Positions 52,274 to 64,000 of a stretch of DNA of 64,000 nt are shown here, in pieces; the first letter of the stretch is position 1, and every line of letters starts with the position of its first letter. The notes under the pieces were generated by a model. It did no database searches and was not told the origin of the DNA. It saw only the letters and a program-made list of their open reading frames with translations. The stretch covers positions 19,829,853-19,893,852 of the forward strand of contig NC_088296.1 in the NCBI RefSeq assembly GCF_032854445.1, written 5' to 3'. This DNA comes from Liolophura sinensis. Taxonomy: Eukaryota > Mollusca > Polyplacophora > Chitonida > Chitonidae. The translations under genes and the position numbers were made by a program.

Positions 52274-53039
52274 AACCTTTGTTGTTTTTAGATGCAATAG
52301 GTAGTAATATTGCCTTTTATAGAAGTCGTCAAAGTTAACTTGTGGGTTAGTTTAGGGAAGTCTGAACAGGACATTGTTTCAACTCATAGCTCATAGAAAA
52401 AAACTGAAAAAATATGGTCGAAGGCCTAACAGTACCAGTGTAAGAAGATATTCGGTAAATGTCATCACCAGTAAGGTACTATATGTAAAGATGTCCATGT
52501 GGGACATTGATATAGCACAATCCGAACATCTGCACACCTCCCATCAACCGAATGAATAACATAGATTAATACTCACTGTCCCTAATCCATCGTCTGGAAC
52601 GCAACGATTTTAGATGTCAAAGTAAACTCCCAGCAATCTCCTTAACCGTTATATGTAAATCAGACCACTCTGCAGAATAGAAAACAAAGTATTCTAAACA
52701 CTAGGTGATGTGTGCTTTTAAGGCGCTCTCACAATCTCATTCACGTACAGATATAGTTTTCGCTGTATTTGATCCACCCTTATCCGGTTAAGGGCCCAAC
52801 GAATGAGGGCAGTGATTTCCTCTAACAAGAAACCTTACCAGGCCTCCGTGTAAAGAGTAATTAGACTTAATTAATTGTTATTATTATTATTATTATTATT
52901 AATACTCTTATGTGATTCCGTCGAAAAATGTTCATTTAGTGTACAGACAAGTCCTAATATATTACAATGAACAATCAGTGTACAACTCAGTTCGGCTTAG
53001 TCCATAGCGTTGGGGGGAGGGGGGTGTAATTTGCACTGT

Positions 53040-53195
53040 TTAGGCACTTACAGTGAACAGAATAAAACCCTAACTAGAGTAAATTGACAAGAAGCCGTAT
53101 TTCATCGTTTACTTGTGGCCATTTGCAAGCTATCCCACTGTCGTCGCTGCTCTGGTTTTTATCTCTATTCTGTTCGTGGTAATTATATAAAAAAC
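53040..53195 (+). repeat. REP-D copy
   Basis: CACTTACAGTGAACAGAATA, CTAGAGTAAATTGACAAGAA, CCCACTGTCGTCGCTGCTCT. Confidence 0.8.
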
Positions 53196-53334
53196 AATAT
53201 CTCAGCTCAGTCCTAAATCCAAATACGTAAGAATTTCTATCTGTCAAGTAAACATTAACTGACCAAAGAGTCAGATATACATATATCACCGGATCAAGGT
53301 TTAGCGTATACGTTCAAAGATGGTAACAACTGGT

Positions 53335-53460
53335 ATTTATTTATTTATTTAGTGTTTTACTAGATCTAGTGCCATACTGGGTCTCTCTAGGAGACCAGGA
53401 GTATTTCATTTATACGAAGGCGGCCAGCGTTATGATGGAAGGAAACCGCGAAAAAATGGT
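53335..53460 (-). repeat. SINE-A, diverged, with an internal insertion
   Basis: (AAAT)n then GTGTTTTACTAGATC, about 35 foreign bases, then GAGTATTTCATTTATACGAA and GGCGGCCAGCGTTATGATGG. Confidence 0.7.
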
Positions 53461-56395
53461 AATGGAATTGCGTGGAATGTATTCCACTTTGTCCAGATTG
53501 CCTCCTGCATCGTTGGCCCTCTAGACCTGTGGAAACACCCATGGGGAATACTATTACTGGACCGATGCTTTTGTAGGGTTTTAGGAAATGCTTTTTGCAT
53601 TTTTAAAATCTGTACCGTGCGTAATTTTAATAGCTACAGGAAGCTTAAAGGAACTAGACATCATGTGGTTAGAATCCTTTTTTTTAAATAAAAGACAAAT
53701 GTTAAATTTTTTAAAACGGTTTTAGATGTTTTGTTTCGGATTTTTAAATTTTTACTGAGCGAAAGATTAACCGGTTCAACACATCGGTTTGCGCACGCAA
53801 TCATCATGGGGAGAAGACTTTCTGCCGGTGAACATGCCATCCCCTATACTCTCACCCACAAAATAAATTAATAGGCCATAAATGTGTTTTCCCGTATGAG
53901 CACTTTACTGTCCGTATCGTACACATTTTCGTATTACGCAAGCATGAAAACCTGTCTGTTAATCATAAATGATCCTTGGCATACCTTATCTCCATAAACT
54001 GGAGGCCTTCAACTGTCAATTACATTAGCTAATTGAAACTGGTGGCTGAAAACCTTTATAGAAGGTACTGTGAGACCATGAACATCAGTTTTAATCTTAA
54101 TAAGAGCACACATTAAAAACAGGCAGTCATACATGCTGTGAAATCGCCCACTTGGATAGCGGGGATGAAAAATTGTTTCATTGTTAAGTATACGCGCCAC
54201 TGCCTTTGCCACATGCAGAGCTTTAATTTCTCAAGGCTTCAACAATCCTTACGAGGTTTTAATGATGAGTGGATTAGGTATTATATCGGGAGTGCCTTTG
54301 GTATGTCCACTTTGGCGTTTACCTCGACGTAATTAGGAATTGCACAAGTTCTGCTATTTGACCCCTGAGGCCGGAATAACTACACTCTAAGCGTTTGAAA
54401 CGGATTCCACAAAGTCAATTCAAAGATCCACGATATCAAACGAAGTAAAATACAAAGTATTAATTACATTTAAATCATCAATTAAGTCTCAACTGACCTT
54501 GAGGACTCAGCCTTAGATTAGCGCAATAGAGATTGATGTGAACAAACTTTCTTTTCCACCTTCCTAATATATCCGCTTGCCATCAGGAAGTGTTGCTCAC
54601 ATCGGAAGAATTAAAGTGTGACAAATTGGATTAGTGTCCTTGGTTGACTATGAAACCAAGGGTTTTCTGTTTTTCCCTTATGGCCTAGAACATAAAGGAG
54701 AAGAAAATGATGACGTCCGGGATCATGGCTGATTTTAAGAATAGTATCGTTTTCATTAAATTCTACCAGACAATGCACTTTTATGTAAAGCCTGGAATTG
54801 GATTTACTGATTTATTTTATTAATTTATTTATTTAAAGATTGACTGTAATATTTTTAGGTTTATTGTTTAAATAAAAATCCTTATAATTTAAATTTAAGG
54901 AATTAAAGGATGTTATCTAATGTATTACTCTCATTCCAAACCGTGAGAAATGTTAGTGGATTGTGTACCATTACTACGCAACGTCACGTGCACATCGAGT
55001 CAAATGACGAGACAAAGTTTATATCTGCGGGTCGTTTCAAACAAAATTGTAAAAACATTCTTCTAAAAACATTTAGATGTTGATTTCCGAGCAAGAGAAT
55101 TTTGAGTTGCGCGCAGAAGATGCTGATGGCGTTGAATTTATTTCACGAGACACATTTTCTAGGCGACAAGGCGTTTAAGCTATTCTTAACGGACTACTGC
55201 CGCTGTTGTTGTTGCACGCCAATGATATGCAAGAGGTGACTTCGTCAAACCTATTGCAAAACAACGTGCATACATAACATAGAGATGATATCTCAGCATT
55301 TCGAACATACTGGTTATCCAAGAACAACAGCGTGTATTTTAAACATCAGTTGGAAAGTGACTTTGATCAAACTGGGTTGTTTTGGCGAGCACACGCATGC
55401 ACACGTTGACCCAGTAGGTCTGCGTGTTCATGATCAAGCTCATACTGAGGTAGGCACTACAGTTTAAACAGTCTTAATTCATCCTAGAATTTGTACTGAT
55501 GCTCCTGTTTATAAGTAATATAGACGAAAGCGGATATATTTATAGTATTAGAAAAAAGTAATCCTTCATGGGCTTGGCTTCATTTTTTTCGGTTTATTGG
55601 AGTATAAACGCAAAAATTTGACCAATCGGAAAAAGCCGTACAAGCATAAATTCGGGGAAAATTAAATTATTTAAGGTTTACCAGAATATTTTAACGTGTA
55701 CGAGGGCCATCGGTTTTATTTGTGAAAAAACTGCATTCAGAAACATAGCATTAGGGGAGAGATTCTTATCTCTCTTACGTACAACTTCTTTTTATTCAAG
55801 GACAACGTATGTTCAGCGAATGTCACGTAAGGTTACACTTGAGGGAATCCTGAACCATTTATTACTACCAAGATCTGTGGAACAATGGAAGCAGTGAAAT
55901 TTCCTTAATGAGACTCCTACCCAAGAATGGCATAGATGTTTCCAACCTATCAATTGTCACAAAGCCGGGAGCCAGTCCTTTCTGTATGCAATATTGTACC
56001 ACCAACAAACGCATTTGTGAAAGTTGGTAGTTTATTTATCCATTAGATCGCTGCGTTGAATATATGACCAGTTGGATTCAAAGCGCAACTGAGATACACA
56101 TTTGATTATCCACAGCTTTTATACTAGCATGGTACGCGATTTGAATACTAATGTCACCTAGAACATACCCTGCGCCTTGCCAACATCACTGAACAGTGTT
56201 GACTGTTCCTCTTTGCATGATTCCGTCCTAATATCGTACTTTATATACTTTCTTAGTTCTTTGGTAGTTTGTAATAAACGTCGTTTGGGCAATTGGTTTT
56301 GCGATTATTGACTTGAAACGTCCATTTTGGTTGACGGCCTGTATACGAATGTCTGTTTCGACGCATAGATTAAATATGTCTCCCATAGGAGCTGT
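53461..56395. other. No gene recognised
   Basis: AT-rich unique-looking DNA. 56205-56260 resembles 45160-45215 (CTTTGCATGATTCCGTC then TCGTACTTTATA), a trace of a further dispersed repeat. Confidence 0.6.
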
Positions 56396-56399
56396 TTGT

Positions 56400-56545
56400 G
56401 GCAGTGTACAAAACACTACAGTATAGAGAGATAAACCAGAGCAGTGACGACACTGTGACATTTGGTGAATTATCAGACGTATTACTGGTGAAATCAGGCT
56501 TCTGGTCCGTACACCTGAGTCAGGGTTTTCTTTTGAGTGTTCGTG
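56400..56545 (-). repeat. REP-D fragment
   Basis: AAACCAGAGCAGTGACGACA, GTATTACTGGTGAAATCAGG, CACCTGAGTCAGGGTTTTCT. Confidence 0.7.
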
Positions 56546-56799
56546 GACATCCTTAAATAATACATCTTTAAGCCATGGTGCTATTACACAATTCAGGGCT
56601 CAAGCAGAATTGATGGATCCACCGCATCCGATGTCCCACCACCCCTTCTCGTTACAACCTTACGTTTAATTCCGTTCCCGGCGAAAGCAATTGACGTCAC
56701 AGAAAAACTGAACATTTGTAACCAGTGTGTGGAACATCCTGTTTCCAACAATATTGGCTATGATTTGTACATTAAGTGTTCTGGAATGAACTTCGGAAA

Positions 56800-56950
56800 G
56801 GTCAACGTGTGACCATAAGCCAGCTATCCCAGTCGTCGCTACTCTTGTTTTACTCTCTATGCAGTACGTCTTTAGTTATATTATGAAAAAATGCAAAGAT
56901 GTTAGTTGCAATACATTAGATATCACTGATCTGTAATGCGTCAAAACTCA
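56800..56950 (+). repeat. REP-D fragment, second half
   Basis: GTCAACGTGTGACCATAAGC, CCCAGTCGTCGCTACTCTTG, TTTTACTCTCTATGCAGTAC. Confidence 0.7.
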
Positions 56951-57016
56951 TCACATTTAAAATACAGTTGCGCCAAAACATTGCAAAGGGAGTCAGGCTT
57001 TGGTGAAGGAGGAGGA

Positions 57017-57041
57017 GGGATGGGGAGGGTGGGGGCTGGGG
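57017..57041 (+). other. G-quadruplex-type motif
   Basis: GGG-AT-GGGG-A-GGG-T-GGGGG-CT-GGGG: five G-runs with loops of 1-2 bases inside a wider GA-rich stretch (57003-57050). Confidence 0.8.
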
Positions 57042-57049
57042 AGTGCTGG

Positions 57050-59160
57050 GCTAATACTCGCTGTTCCGGAGGCGTGTATTAAACCACCATCTCGTGAGAT
57101 ATAGCGACTGAATGGCAAACAGTTTATCCATTCGACCAAGGCCCGCCCCTAACCAGTGAACTGAAGCTGTAGAGTTACGACTGTTATTAATTGTTTCATT
57201 GCTGTAAGCTTTGGAATTGGCAGGAGGATAGGGTAACCGTGTTGGCACGGCGCCCGATTAGCTGTATGGAATAGCCCCAAGGCTCTCGATGGTACTGGAA
57301 GCCGTGAACGTACCGCAGAAACGCGAGTTTATCTCTCGCCTTCATGGAATCACAGATACAGTCAATTAACCGAATAAAGGATTCCAGTGCACCATAGGAC
57401 AATAGGCTTCTCTTACATGGTGGACGGAGTTTGATAGCAGTATATAAACTCAAAACACCATTCACGGATCAAAACACTTAGATCGAACGAAGAAAATCAT
57501 TCATGGGTTTAATGTGACTGATATTGACAGAGTAACGTTTGTTTTATGACAATATATAAAACGATATGTTCTCATGAAACTTTAGATATCTTAGACATTT
57601 TCTGTACATATTTGCACAGATTTGCCGAGATGAGCAAAATTGTGGGTACTTTTCCAGTGTAACGGATAAGCCTGGACGCTGACTGGAAAACCAGTCATGG
57701 ATTTTAAGTGGTTAATGTGGATAGAGGAACGTCTCCTATTTAAAGGACGATATATTGTTATGGCACAGTGGATATCTGAGACGTTCTCTGCAGGCTCAAT
57801 TGGAATAGTAACATAAGAAAAGTAGTGGTTGCTCATTTAGTTTCCCCAATAACCCTGAACGCTGGCTGCATGTGCGTTTAGACTAGGAGCCCTACACAAA
57901 AGTCAATCCGAATTGTCTAAAAAATATCGCTTGCAGGATCGATTCTCTGTTTCACAGCTCACATTGCAAACGTCACCTGACACCTACTAGTCTGCCAGAC
58001 ACATGTACCAAAACAAGTTTTTTTTTCAACGCCTGATGTTAAAGTTTTCTTAGAAGAAAACTGAATCCGCGGCTAGCTTGAGAGGCATGTATGCGCCTGT
58101 TATGACGTGCCACGGTTACGAATTCATATTTGTCAAATCGGGTATCTCTAACAATGGATAATCCCATCCTTTCAAATAGAGTTCAATCACTACTGCACAT
58201 TATTTGAATATCTTTTCACACCAGGAATGAGGCCACATTATAAGCCTTGCTTATGGAGGACCATTGTGTCAAATGGCATGTTTGATGGGTTGTCTCTTCA
58301 TGCTTATCTGTGCAAAATGAGATGGTTCAAGGTTGAAACATTGAGCTGTTTTAGCAGTTATTTAGCAGGCACAAATATTCATAATATTTTTCACTTTTGC
58401 CCACAACACTTTTATATCATTAAACCTTTGATTGTTGGGAATCTTAACGGATACTCTGATAATAAAATCCGCGGCAACACCAAGTTTAAATGAAGGACTC
58501 AAACCGAAATTGAAGAGGACTCCAGCTCTACCTGTAAAGTATGACCTAGTTAATATTCGTCACCACAGGTAGATCCCATATTGCCAAATTTAAGCGCTAT
58601 ATTTGATTTAAATAATTTTTAATTGCCTAGGTTCAACGCTAAACAGAAATGATCACAAAAATTCAACAGCTCATAAACGTGACATGCTAAAAAACTGTTG
58701 AAATTCAGTCTTCAGTGATCGCTTATGTGAAGACCGTCTTTGTGAAATATGTCTTTCATTGATTTTCTACCCGAGATGTTACATAGTCACTGTTCTGTTT
58801 ATTTAAAGATTGTACTCAAAGGCTACATGAAAAGTTACTATAGAAAATGAACAGTATGATTTTAATCAAAATGAAGAAAGAAAAAAAAATATTTTCAGGG
58901 TCTATTTTATATTTCTTAATAACCCCTCTATTCTTTGTATATTTACTGTCAATGGCCTAAAAATATTCGGAAATGACGTCATCTATGAACAAGTTGGGAT
59001 CGTTGGACTAGCGTATTGGGGCTCTCTCCCCAACAAAGTTGTTTTGACAGCTTTCAGTGTTGACGTCACCATACTTAATATCCGGACTGACCGGTGGGGC
59101 CTTAGGCTAAATGTACTGTAATGTAATCTTTTATTCCCCAAAAAGAAAGCTGAGAAACAT
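57050..59160. other. No gene recognised
   Basis: Open frames at 57196-57465, 57591-57836 (minus) and 58227-58493 (plus) show no motif, signal peptide or splice context I can support. Confidence 0.6.
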
Positions 59161-59175
59161 TTTTGCACTTTCATA

Positions 59176-59365
59176 AGTCCCAATGTGGTCGCTGAGTTCA
59201 AGTCCAACCCATGTTGGCTTCCTCTCCGCCCGTATGTGGGAAGGTCTGTCGGCAACCTGCTGAGGGTTTCCCTCTGCCCTGTTTCCACCCACCATAATGC
59301 TGGCCGCCGTGGTATAAGTAAAATATTCTTGAGTACGGTGTAAAACACCAATCAAATAAATAAAT
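59176..59365 (+). repeat. SINE-A, head partly lost
   Basis: Short target duplication ACTTTCATA at 59167-59175 and 59366-59374; contains GAGTTCAAGTCCAACCC. Confidence 0.92.
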
Positions 59366-59779
59366 ACTTTCATATGATAGGCCACATCATATAATCCGTA
59401 TTAAGAAATACATGTAAAAACCAAGTATGTTATGTTCTTTGAGCCTGCTGTGAATGCCGGCAACCATATTTTATGTTTGTTCTCGCGTAGCGCGATAAAC
59501 TTAACTGATTACGTTTTTGGTGTTAAATATCATTTAATTTGAAATTTGCAATAAATCTTTAAGGGTTAGTTAGTCAATTGTAAGTCAGATTTTCACTTTG
59601 TTTTTTTTTCATTTTTAGAACAATTTATCTGTCAGGTCACGTGAATTTGAATTTGAAAATTTATTGGGATTGTGTTCAAGAACAAAACATCCTCCAAATA
59701 TGTTCCGAGAGGGTAAAGCAACGCAGTTGCGGCCAGTAAGTTCTCAGGAAAAAACCCCACCTCTGTTTCGAAATTCAGC

Positions 59780-60045
59780 GATTGGATAAAACTTTAACTC
59801 AGATAAACTAACAAAAATCCATATTTTACCAGTTACGTGCGACCAAATTCTAGAGCGGTGACGCCACATAAACTGACACTCTAACCAAAACAGCCATGCT
59901 AGTATTAGCGGTTTGAACTTAAGTTTGCCACTTATAACTAAGCATAAAGCCTTAATTGAGGTATTGACAAGAGGCCAGACTCCACTAGTTAAGTATAATA
60001 CCATCATCGCTGCTTTAGTTTTACTCTCCATACTGTTTCGTGATG
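59780..60045 (+). repeat. Two adjacent diverged REP-D fragments
   Basis: GATAAAACTTTAACTCAGAT … CCAGTTACGTGCGACC, then again CTTAATTGAGGTATTGACAA and CATCATCGCTGCTTTAGTTT. Confidence 0.65.
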
Positions 60046-60392
60046 TCATCGACCAGGTTTCTGTGATGTCCAACCCGGTTACCAAGGCTCATGGTGACTC
60101 TATCACTTAATGTATTACTTCCTGCCCAAGGCAAGGTTTCTACTTCTGTATCTGTGTATACCGGACAATATGAACAGAAATGATCAATTAGGCTTAACAT
60201 AGATAAGAGGATAACGGTAATGGCGGTGATGCTATTACTGATAGATGTGTACCTGGGGGTCATAGGTAAACCTTACGACGTAAGCTGAGGTGAATAGAAA
60301 TGTGATGGTAGTCAGTGATAAAATGCCCGAAGAATATCGGAATTTGTAGATGCGTGATGAGTTGAATAGTGGAATGTAAACTTATGAACCAA

Positions 60393-60734
60393 TGGTAGAG
60401 CGTCCGCTTCGGGACCGGTAGATCCAGGATCAATCCTTGATCGAGTCACACCTAAGACTTTAAAAGAGGAAGTTGTAACTTCCTCGCTTGGCGTTCGGCA
60501 TGAAGGGGATAGTGCAACGACTGGTTGACCCGTATCAGTATAATGGCTCGGGCGGGCGGCTTACTTGCTTTCGGTAAGTCGTCTCAGTGAAGCAGCACTA
60601 AATAAAAGAGCGATGGAAATCCGTCCTGCAACAAGGAGGCACATTACACGCACATGCACCCTAATGATTCCTTCATCGTCATATGACTGAAAAATTGTTG
60701 AGTACGACTTTAAACCGCAAGCACTCACTCACTC
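60393..60734 (+). repeat. SINE-B with perfect 13-bp target-site duplication
   Basis: ACTTATGAACCAA at 60380-60392 and 60735-60747. Starts at the A box (TGGTAGAGCGTCCGC); ends (ACTC)n. Confidence 0.96.
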
Positions 60735-60849
60735 ACTTATGAACCAAAGCCTTTAGCTAGTTGTTCGTACTTGTGAATATAGCAATATGTATTAGTGTTC
60801 ATGTTCATAAGTACAACCATATTGTTTTTTTGTTAAATATATACGCGTA

Positions 60850-61045
60850 TAGCGGTTTCGTCACCGCTCTGGTTTTACTGTCTGTTCTGTAAGTCTTATA
60901 TTACATGGTATTCTTGCATAAAGCAGGATTTTGATGATTGACAAAACACCGGCGAGGCCTGCATTATTTTAATGTGTTTGTGTATTAAATTTAATGACAA
61001 CACACCGATTTGAATATTTCCAGACCAGTGACGTCTAATATTTTA
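60850..61045 (+). repeat. REP-D fragments
   Basis: GTCACCGCTCTGGTTTTACT and, 120 bp on, GACAACACACCGATTTGAAT … CAGTGACGTCTAATA. Confidence 0.7.
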
Positions 61046-61122
61046 TCTGAGTGGTGTTTTACGGCGTACTCAAGAATATTTCATTTGTACACAACGGCTA
61101 CCAACATAATAGTGGGAAGAAA
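61046..61122 (-). repeat. SINE-A, 3' fragment
   Basis: GTGGTGTTTTACGGCGTACT … CATAATAGTGGGAAGAAACC; no tail. Confidence 0.75.
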
Positions 61123-61149
61123 CCTGATGTTTAATTAGTTAGTTTGTTT

Positions 61150-61300
61150 TACCTAATTCTGCTTTATGTCATTGTTCCATGGCCCCATGGAATAAAACCT
61201 TAACTCAGGTACGCTGACAAGCGGCCGAGCTTCACCGCTAGTAGTTGTGATCATTTGCCAACGATCACACTGTCTTCACTGCTCTTGCTTTTTCCCCTCC
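61150..61300 (+). repeat. REP-D fragment
   Basis: AATAAAACCTTAACTCAGGT, ACGCTGACAAGCGGCC, ATCACACTGTCTTCACTGCT. Confidence 0.7.
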
Positions 61301-61744
61301 AAACTGGAGTCATTTTTATTGTACAGATATGTTTCAAACAACATGATGCCATTATCGGGTATGTACGTTTAACTTTAAATAAAAGGTACGAAAATACGCT
61401 TTGGCCATCTTGTTGCATCTGTTTGTTATGATAGAATGTCAGTTCTCATCATTAGTCTTCAAAACTTGCACTCATCTCACAGCTTAAAGGGGGACATCAT
61501 TTTGACAAAAACACAGCGGATATCAATCATGACTGGAGCTGTTGTGCGGTGGAAATGAGATGAGACCTGAGTCCTGAGTAAAAGATAAAATGCGCCTTAT
61601 GTCTCGTGAATGAAAGGACATAAAATGTATACAAACAGTTGTGTCTTACAAAATTTGTTAACTAACTTTGATGAAAGAGACATTTATATGTTGAACAATA
61701 GATATTTTCCAAACATCTTTTCATAAAAGGCTTTCTTTTTCTGC

Positions 61745-61848
61745 CCTACGCCTGCTGTACTAGGTTTCCGCTCACCACAAGGCTGGCATCCCTCGTATAC
61801 GTGTATTATTCTTGAGTAAGGCGTAAAACACAAATCAAATAAATAAAT
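61745..61848 (+). repeat. SINE-A, diverged 3' fragment
   Basis: TAGGTTTCCGCTCACCACAA … TATTATTCTTGAGTAAGGCG … CAAATCAAATAAATAAAT. Confidence 0.8.
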
Positions 61849-61849
61849 T

Positions 61850-63005
61850 TGTCTCATACATTGCACGTGCAAGTGATACAACAGTGTTGTAAATTTTCAA
61901 CATTCCACGCGTTATATAATGACCCAAACTTTTGATTGGTTACCTGAACTTTCATTCACAAATTTATCCAATGAGAAAGTACTACTGCACTCCGGACGAC
62001 TTCTACGGTTCTTTGACGTGGGAAAAAAAACCCAGACTAGCGATCACTTACTACACCATGAGAGCACTTTCATGGTACCAAATGGCTTTTTGGATACTTG
62101 ATAGATGTTAAATTTGTTTACATGAATATGGAAAATAGCAAAGGTTGGTGAAAGGAAAGGAAGCTCTCGACGCTCTACAAAATCAATGTACTCACAAACA
62201 GAAGTTCACCCGTCAACGATAGTGTCAGGTTTTCATGAAATTACAACAAAGAGTTGTCTCGTGTGTATGAACTGGTCTGCAACTGGTGCACCTAAAGATT
62301 ATTCTTAGATCTAGTCTATTCCATTTACCACATCGAACGCGATAACTGGACTAACTATGACCCTTCGATTCAACATCACGTCTACCATCACGCGGAAAGT
62401 CCAGAACGGAAGCAAAATCAATTCCTTTGATACACCGTAGACTCTGTTTCTTGCATTCATCAAGTTCCAATATCATGGGAAAATCACAAAATAAATTTTG
62501 AAGTGAATTGTTCGCGTTAAAAGCCTGAATATTTCGTTCATATGATTTTCCCAATCACCGCTTCTCGCACTGTGTGAGTCATCGCATGGCGTGTCAGACA
62601 TCTGACCACGACTTAAACCACAATTTTAGTCATATGTTTCTATAAATGGGAAGTTACAAATGCTGATATTTTCGAAAAAAATGAAACTCGTCATCTTATC
62701 GTACACTACTGTACGATAAAGACTGGGGACGAATGAAACTTACACCACTCCTTTAATAAAATTGATATAATGGGTCACTCATTGTATGTCCCCTGTAAAT
62801 AAAATCTTTTTTCTGCGATGTTGCTTTTAAGTGGTGTTTTATAATAATTGCATGTTAAGGAATTGTGAATTTTTCAGGAAGGTAAGATATTTCTAATCCT
62901 CTTTCAGAATTGGTGGGAGACACATGAAGAATGGTGACAGCAATAGCGAAATGATAAATTCAGTTCCAAAGCCGAATGTCTTTAACAGGCTAATGTCTTT
63001 ATGCC
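61850..63005. other. No gene recognised
   Basis: Nothing beyond short open frames. Confidence 0.6.
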
Positions 63006-63320
63006 GAGTGAGTGAGTGACTGCTTAGGGTTTAACGTCGTACTTAACAATTTTTCAGTCATATGACGACGAAGTAATCCTTAGAGCACATGTAATGTACC
63101 TCCTTGTTGCAGGACGGATATCCACCGCTCTTTTATCTAGTTCTGCTTCACTGAGACGCCTTACTGAAGGCAAATAAGCCGCCCTGCATGAGCCATTATA
63201 CTGATACGGGTCAAAGCAGTCGTTGCACTATCCACCAAGTGAGGAAGTTAAAGGTCTTAGGTGTGACTCGACACAGAACTGATCTTGGATCTTCCGCTCC
63301 CAAAGTGGACCAACTGTGCT
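63006..63320 (-). repeat. SINE-B, internal deletions
   Basis: Low end (GAGT)n and GGGTTTAACGTCGTACTTAA; high end CCGCTCCCAAAGTGGACCAA is the tRNA-like head read backwards. The part between 63228 and 63250 is shortened. Confidence 0.92.
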
Positions 63321-63538
63321 ATTGGGGCCGGGTTTTTTGCCAATTGAAAGTCAAGTACTTTACTATGCAGGGTACAAGAACAAGAAATGAAAATAAACCA
63401 TATCTGCACTCTATACTGAGTATCGGAAAAAACCTAGTTGCTGCACTAGCTTAACAGCCACGTTTTTTTGGTGAACATGTTTCGAAAGTCTAAGGGATCA
63501 AGAGCAAAAGTTTCTGGCAACAAAAACTCAACACTCAC

Positions 63539-63624
63539 CTGTTGGAGCAAAGGAATTAGCACAGGTACTCCTCGATCGAATAAATCACATAGTTTTGCAC
63601 AGGTAAGAAAACTTCCACTGTCTT
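63539..63624 (-). CDS. Possible exon of an unidentified gene
   Basis: Minus strand: TTTTTTTAAG acceptor (other AGs 3 and 7 bases on), an open frame reading DSGSFLTCAKLCDLFDRG and VPVLIPLLQQ, and a strong donor CAG|GTGAGT in phase 0. The composition is protein-like and no repeat is involved, but I do not recognise the product. Its phase would fit the first known receptor exon, 41 kb away; nothing else links them. Chance cannot be excluded. Confidence 0.3.
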
Positions 63625-64000
63625 CTTAAAAAAATAGGCCAGCTTCAATGTCCTACGGTATTGACACAAGCTCTCATTAAAGACAAAGACTCAGAGCGTA
63701 AAGCTAATACCATTCCCACCCCAATCGCACAAATAAGACAAACCAGCTGCTTCTCGTGTAGCAGTTAAGCGAAGGCGCTTTCAAACGCTTCCTTCTTCTG
63801 CCTAGTTATAGAGCTAAGCCCGATACGACATCCTAACCCTTTTAGATTTCGTTAGAAAACTGACCATTGTCGAGGCAATCCTACTTATTATCTCCCCTGA
63901 ATTTATCGAGCGGCAGTTTACCCGGTGATTTGGAGAGATACTCATACGCTAAAGCAATTAGCCGGCAAGTTTATAAATCGACCGTAAACGACGGGAACAG

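Overview
The window is animal nuclear DNA, AT-rich and dominated by introns and repeats. It is almost certainly from a mollusc or a close lophotrochozoan: it carries many copies of a tRNA-derived SINE whose central domain and (AAAT)n tail are of a type I associate with mollusc genomes. No bacterial operons, rRNA genes, true tRNA genes or CRISPR arrays are present. Species cannot be named from the sequence.

One gene can be read with confidence. It lies on the minus strand between 22059 and 3780. Thirteen exons, all with GT-AG borders and a continuous reading frame, encode 544 residues of a class B (secretin-family) G-protein-coupled receptor: most of the six-cysteine hormone-binding ectodomain, all seven transmembrane helices and a 150-residue tail ending in a stop. 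The ectodomain and TM6-TM7 look most like the parathyroid-hormone receptor group. The first exon(s), with the start codon and signal peptide, were not found; they may lie in the remaining 42 kb or beyond the window. The receptor appears to depart from the class B consensus at two signalling-core positions.

The receptor introns (3.8-22 kb) hold several tandem arrays. Two of them (61 bp beside the TM1 exon, 136 bp beside the TM3 exon) have monomers that contain copies of the adjacent 3' splice site. The introns also hold a 48-bp minisatellite, a 168-bp foldback element, a 42-nt hairpin, a 17-bp perfect inverted repeat and several SINE insertions.

From 22.1 to 64 kb no recognisable gene was found. 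This part is a mosaic of SINE-A (tRNA-derived, AAAT tail), SINE-B and SINE-C (tRNA-derived, ACTC-type tail), a dispersed family called REP-D here, an approximately 650-bp family called REP-E, and an old tandem segmental duplication (about 42.1-46.7 kb against 47.4-51.8 kb, partner offset 4.5-5.3 kb). It also holds a young 91-bp satellite-like array (36.3-37.0 kb), a 67-bp minisatellite split by a SINE, and simple repeats. Target-site duplications can be read directly around many SINE copies, showing LINE-type retrotransposition. One possible exon of an unknown minus-strand gene lies at 63.5-63.6 kb, and a possible LINE 3'-end relic at 30.9-31.2 kb.
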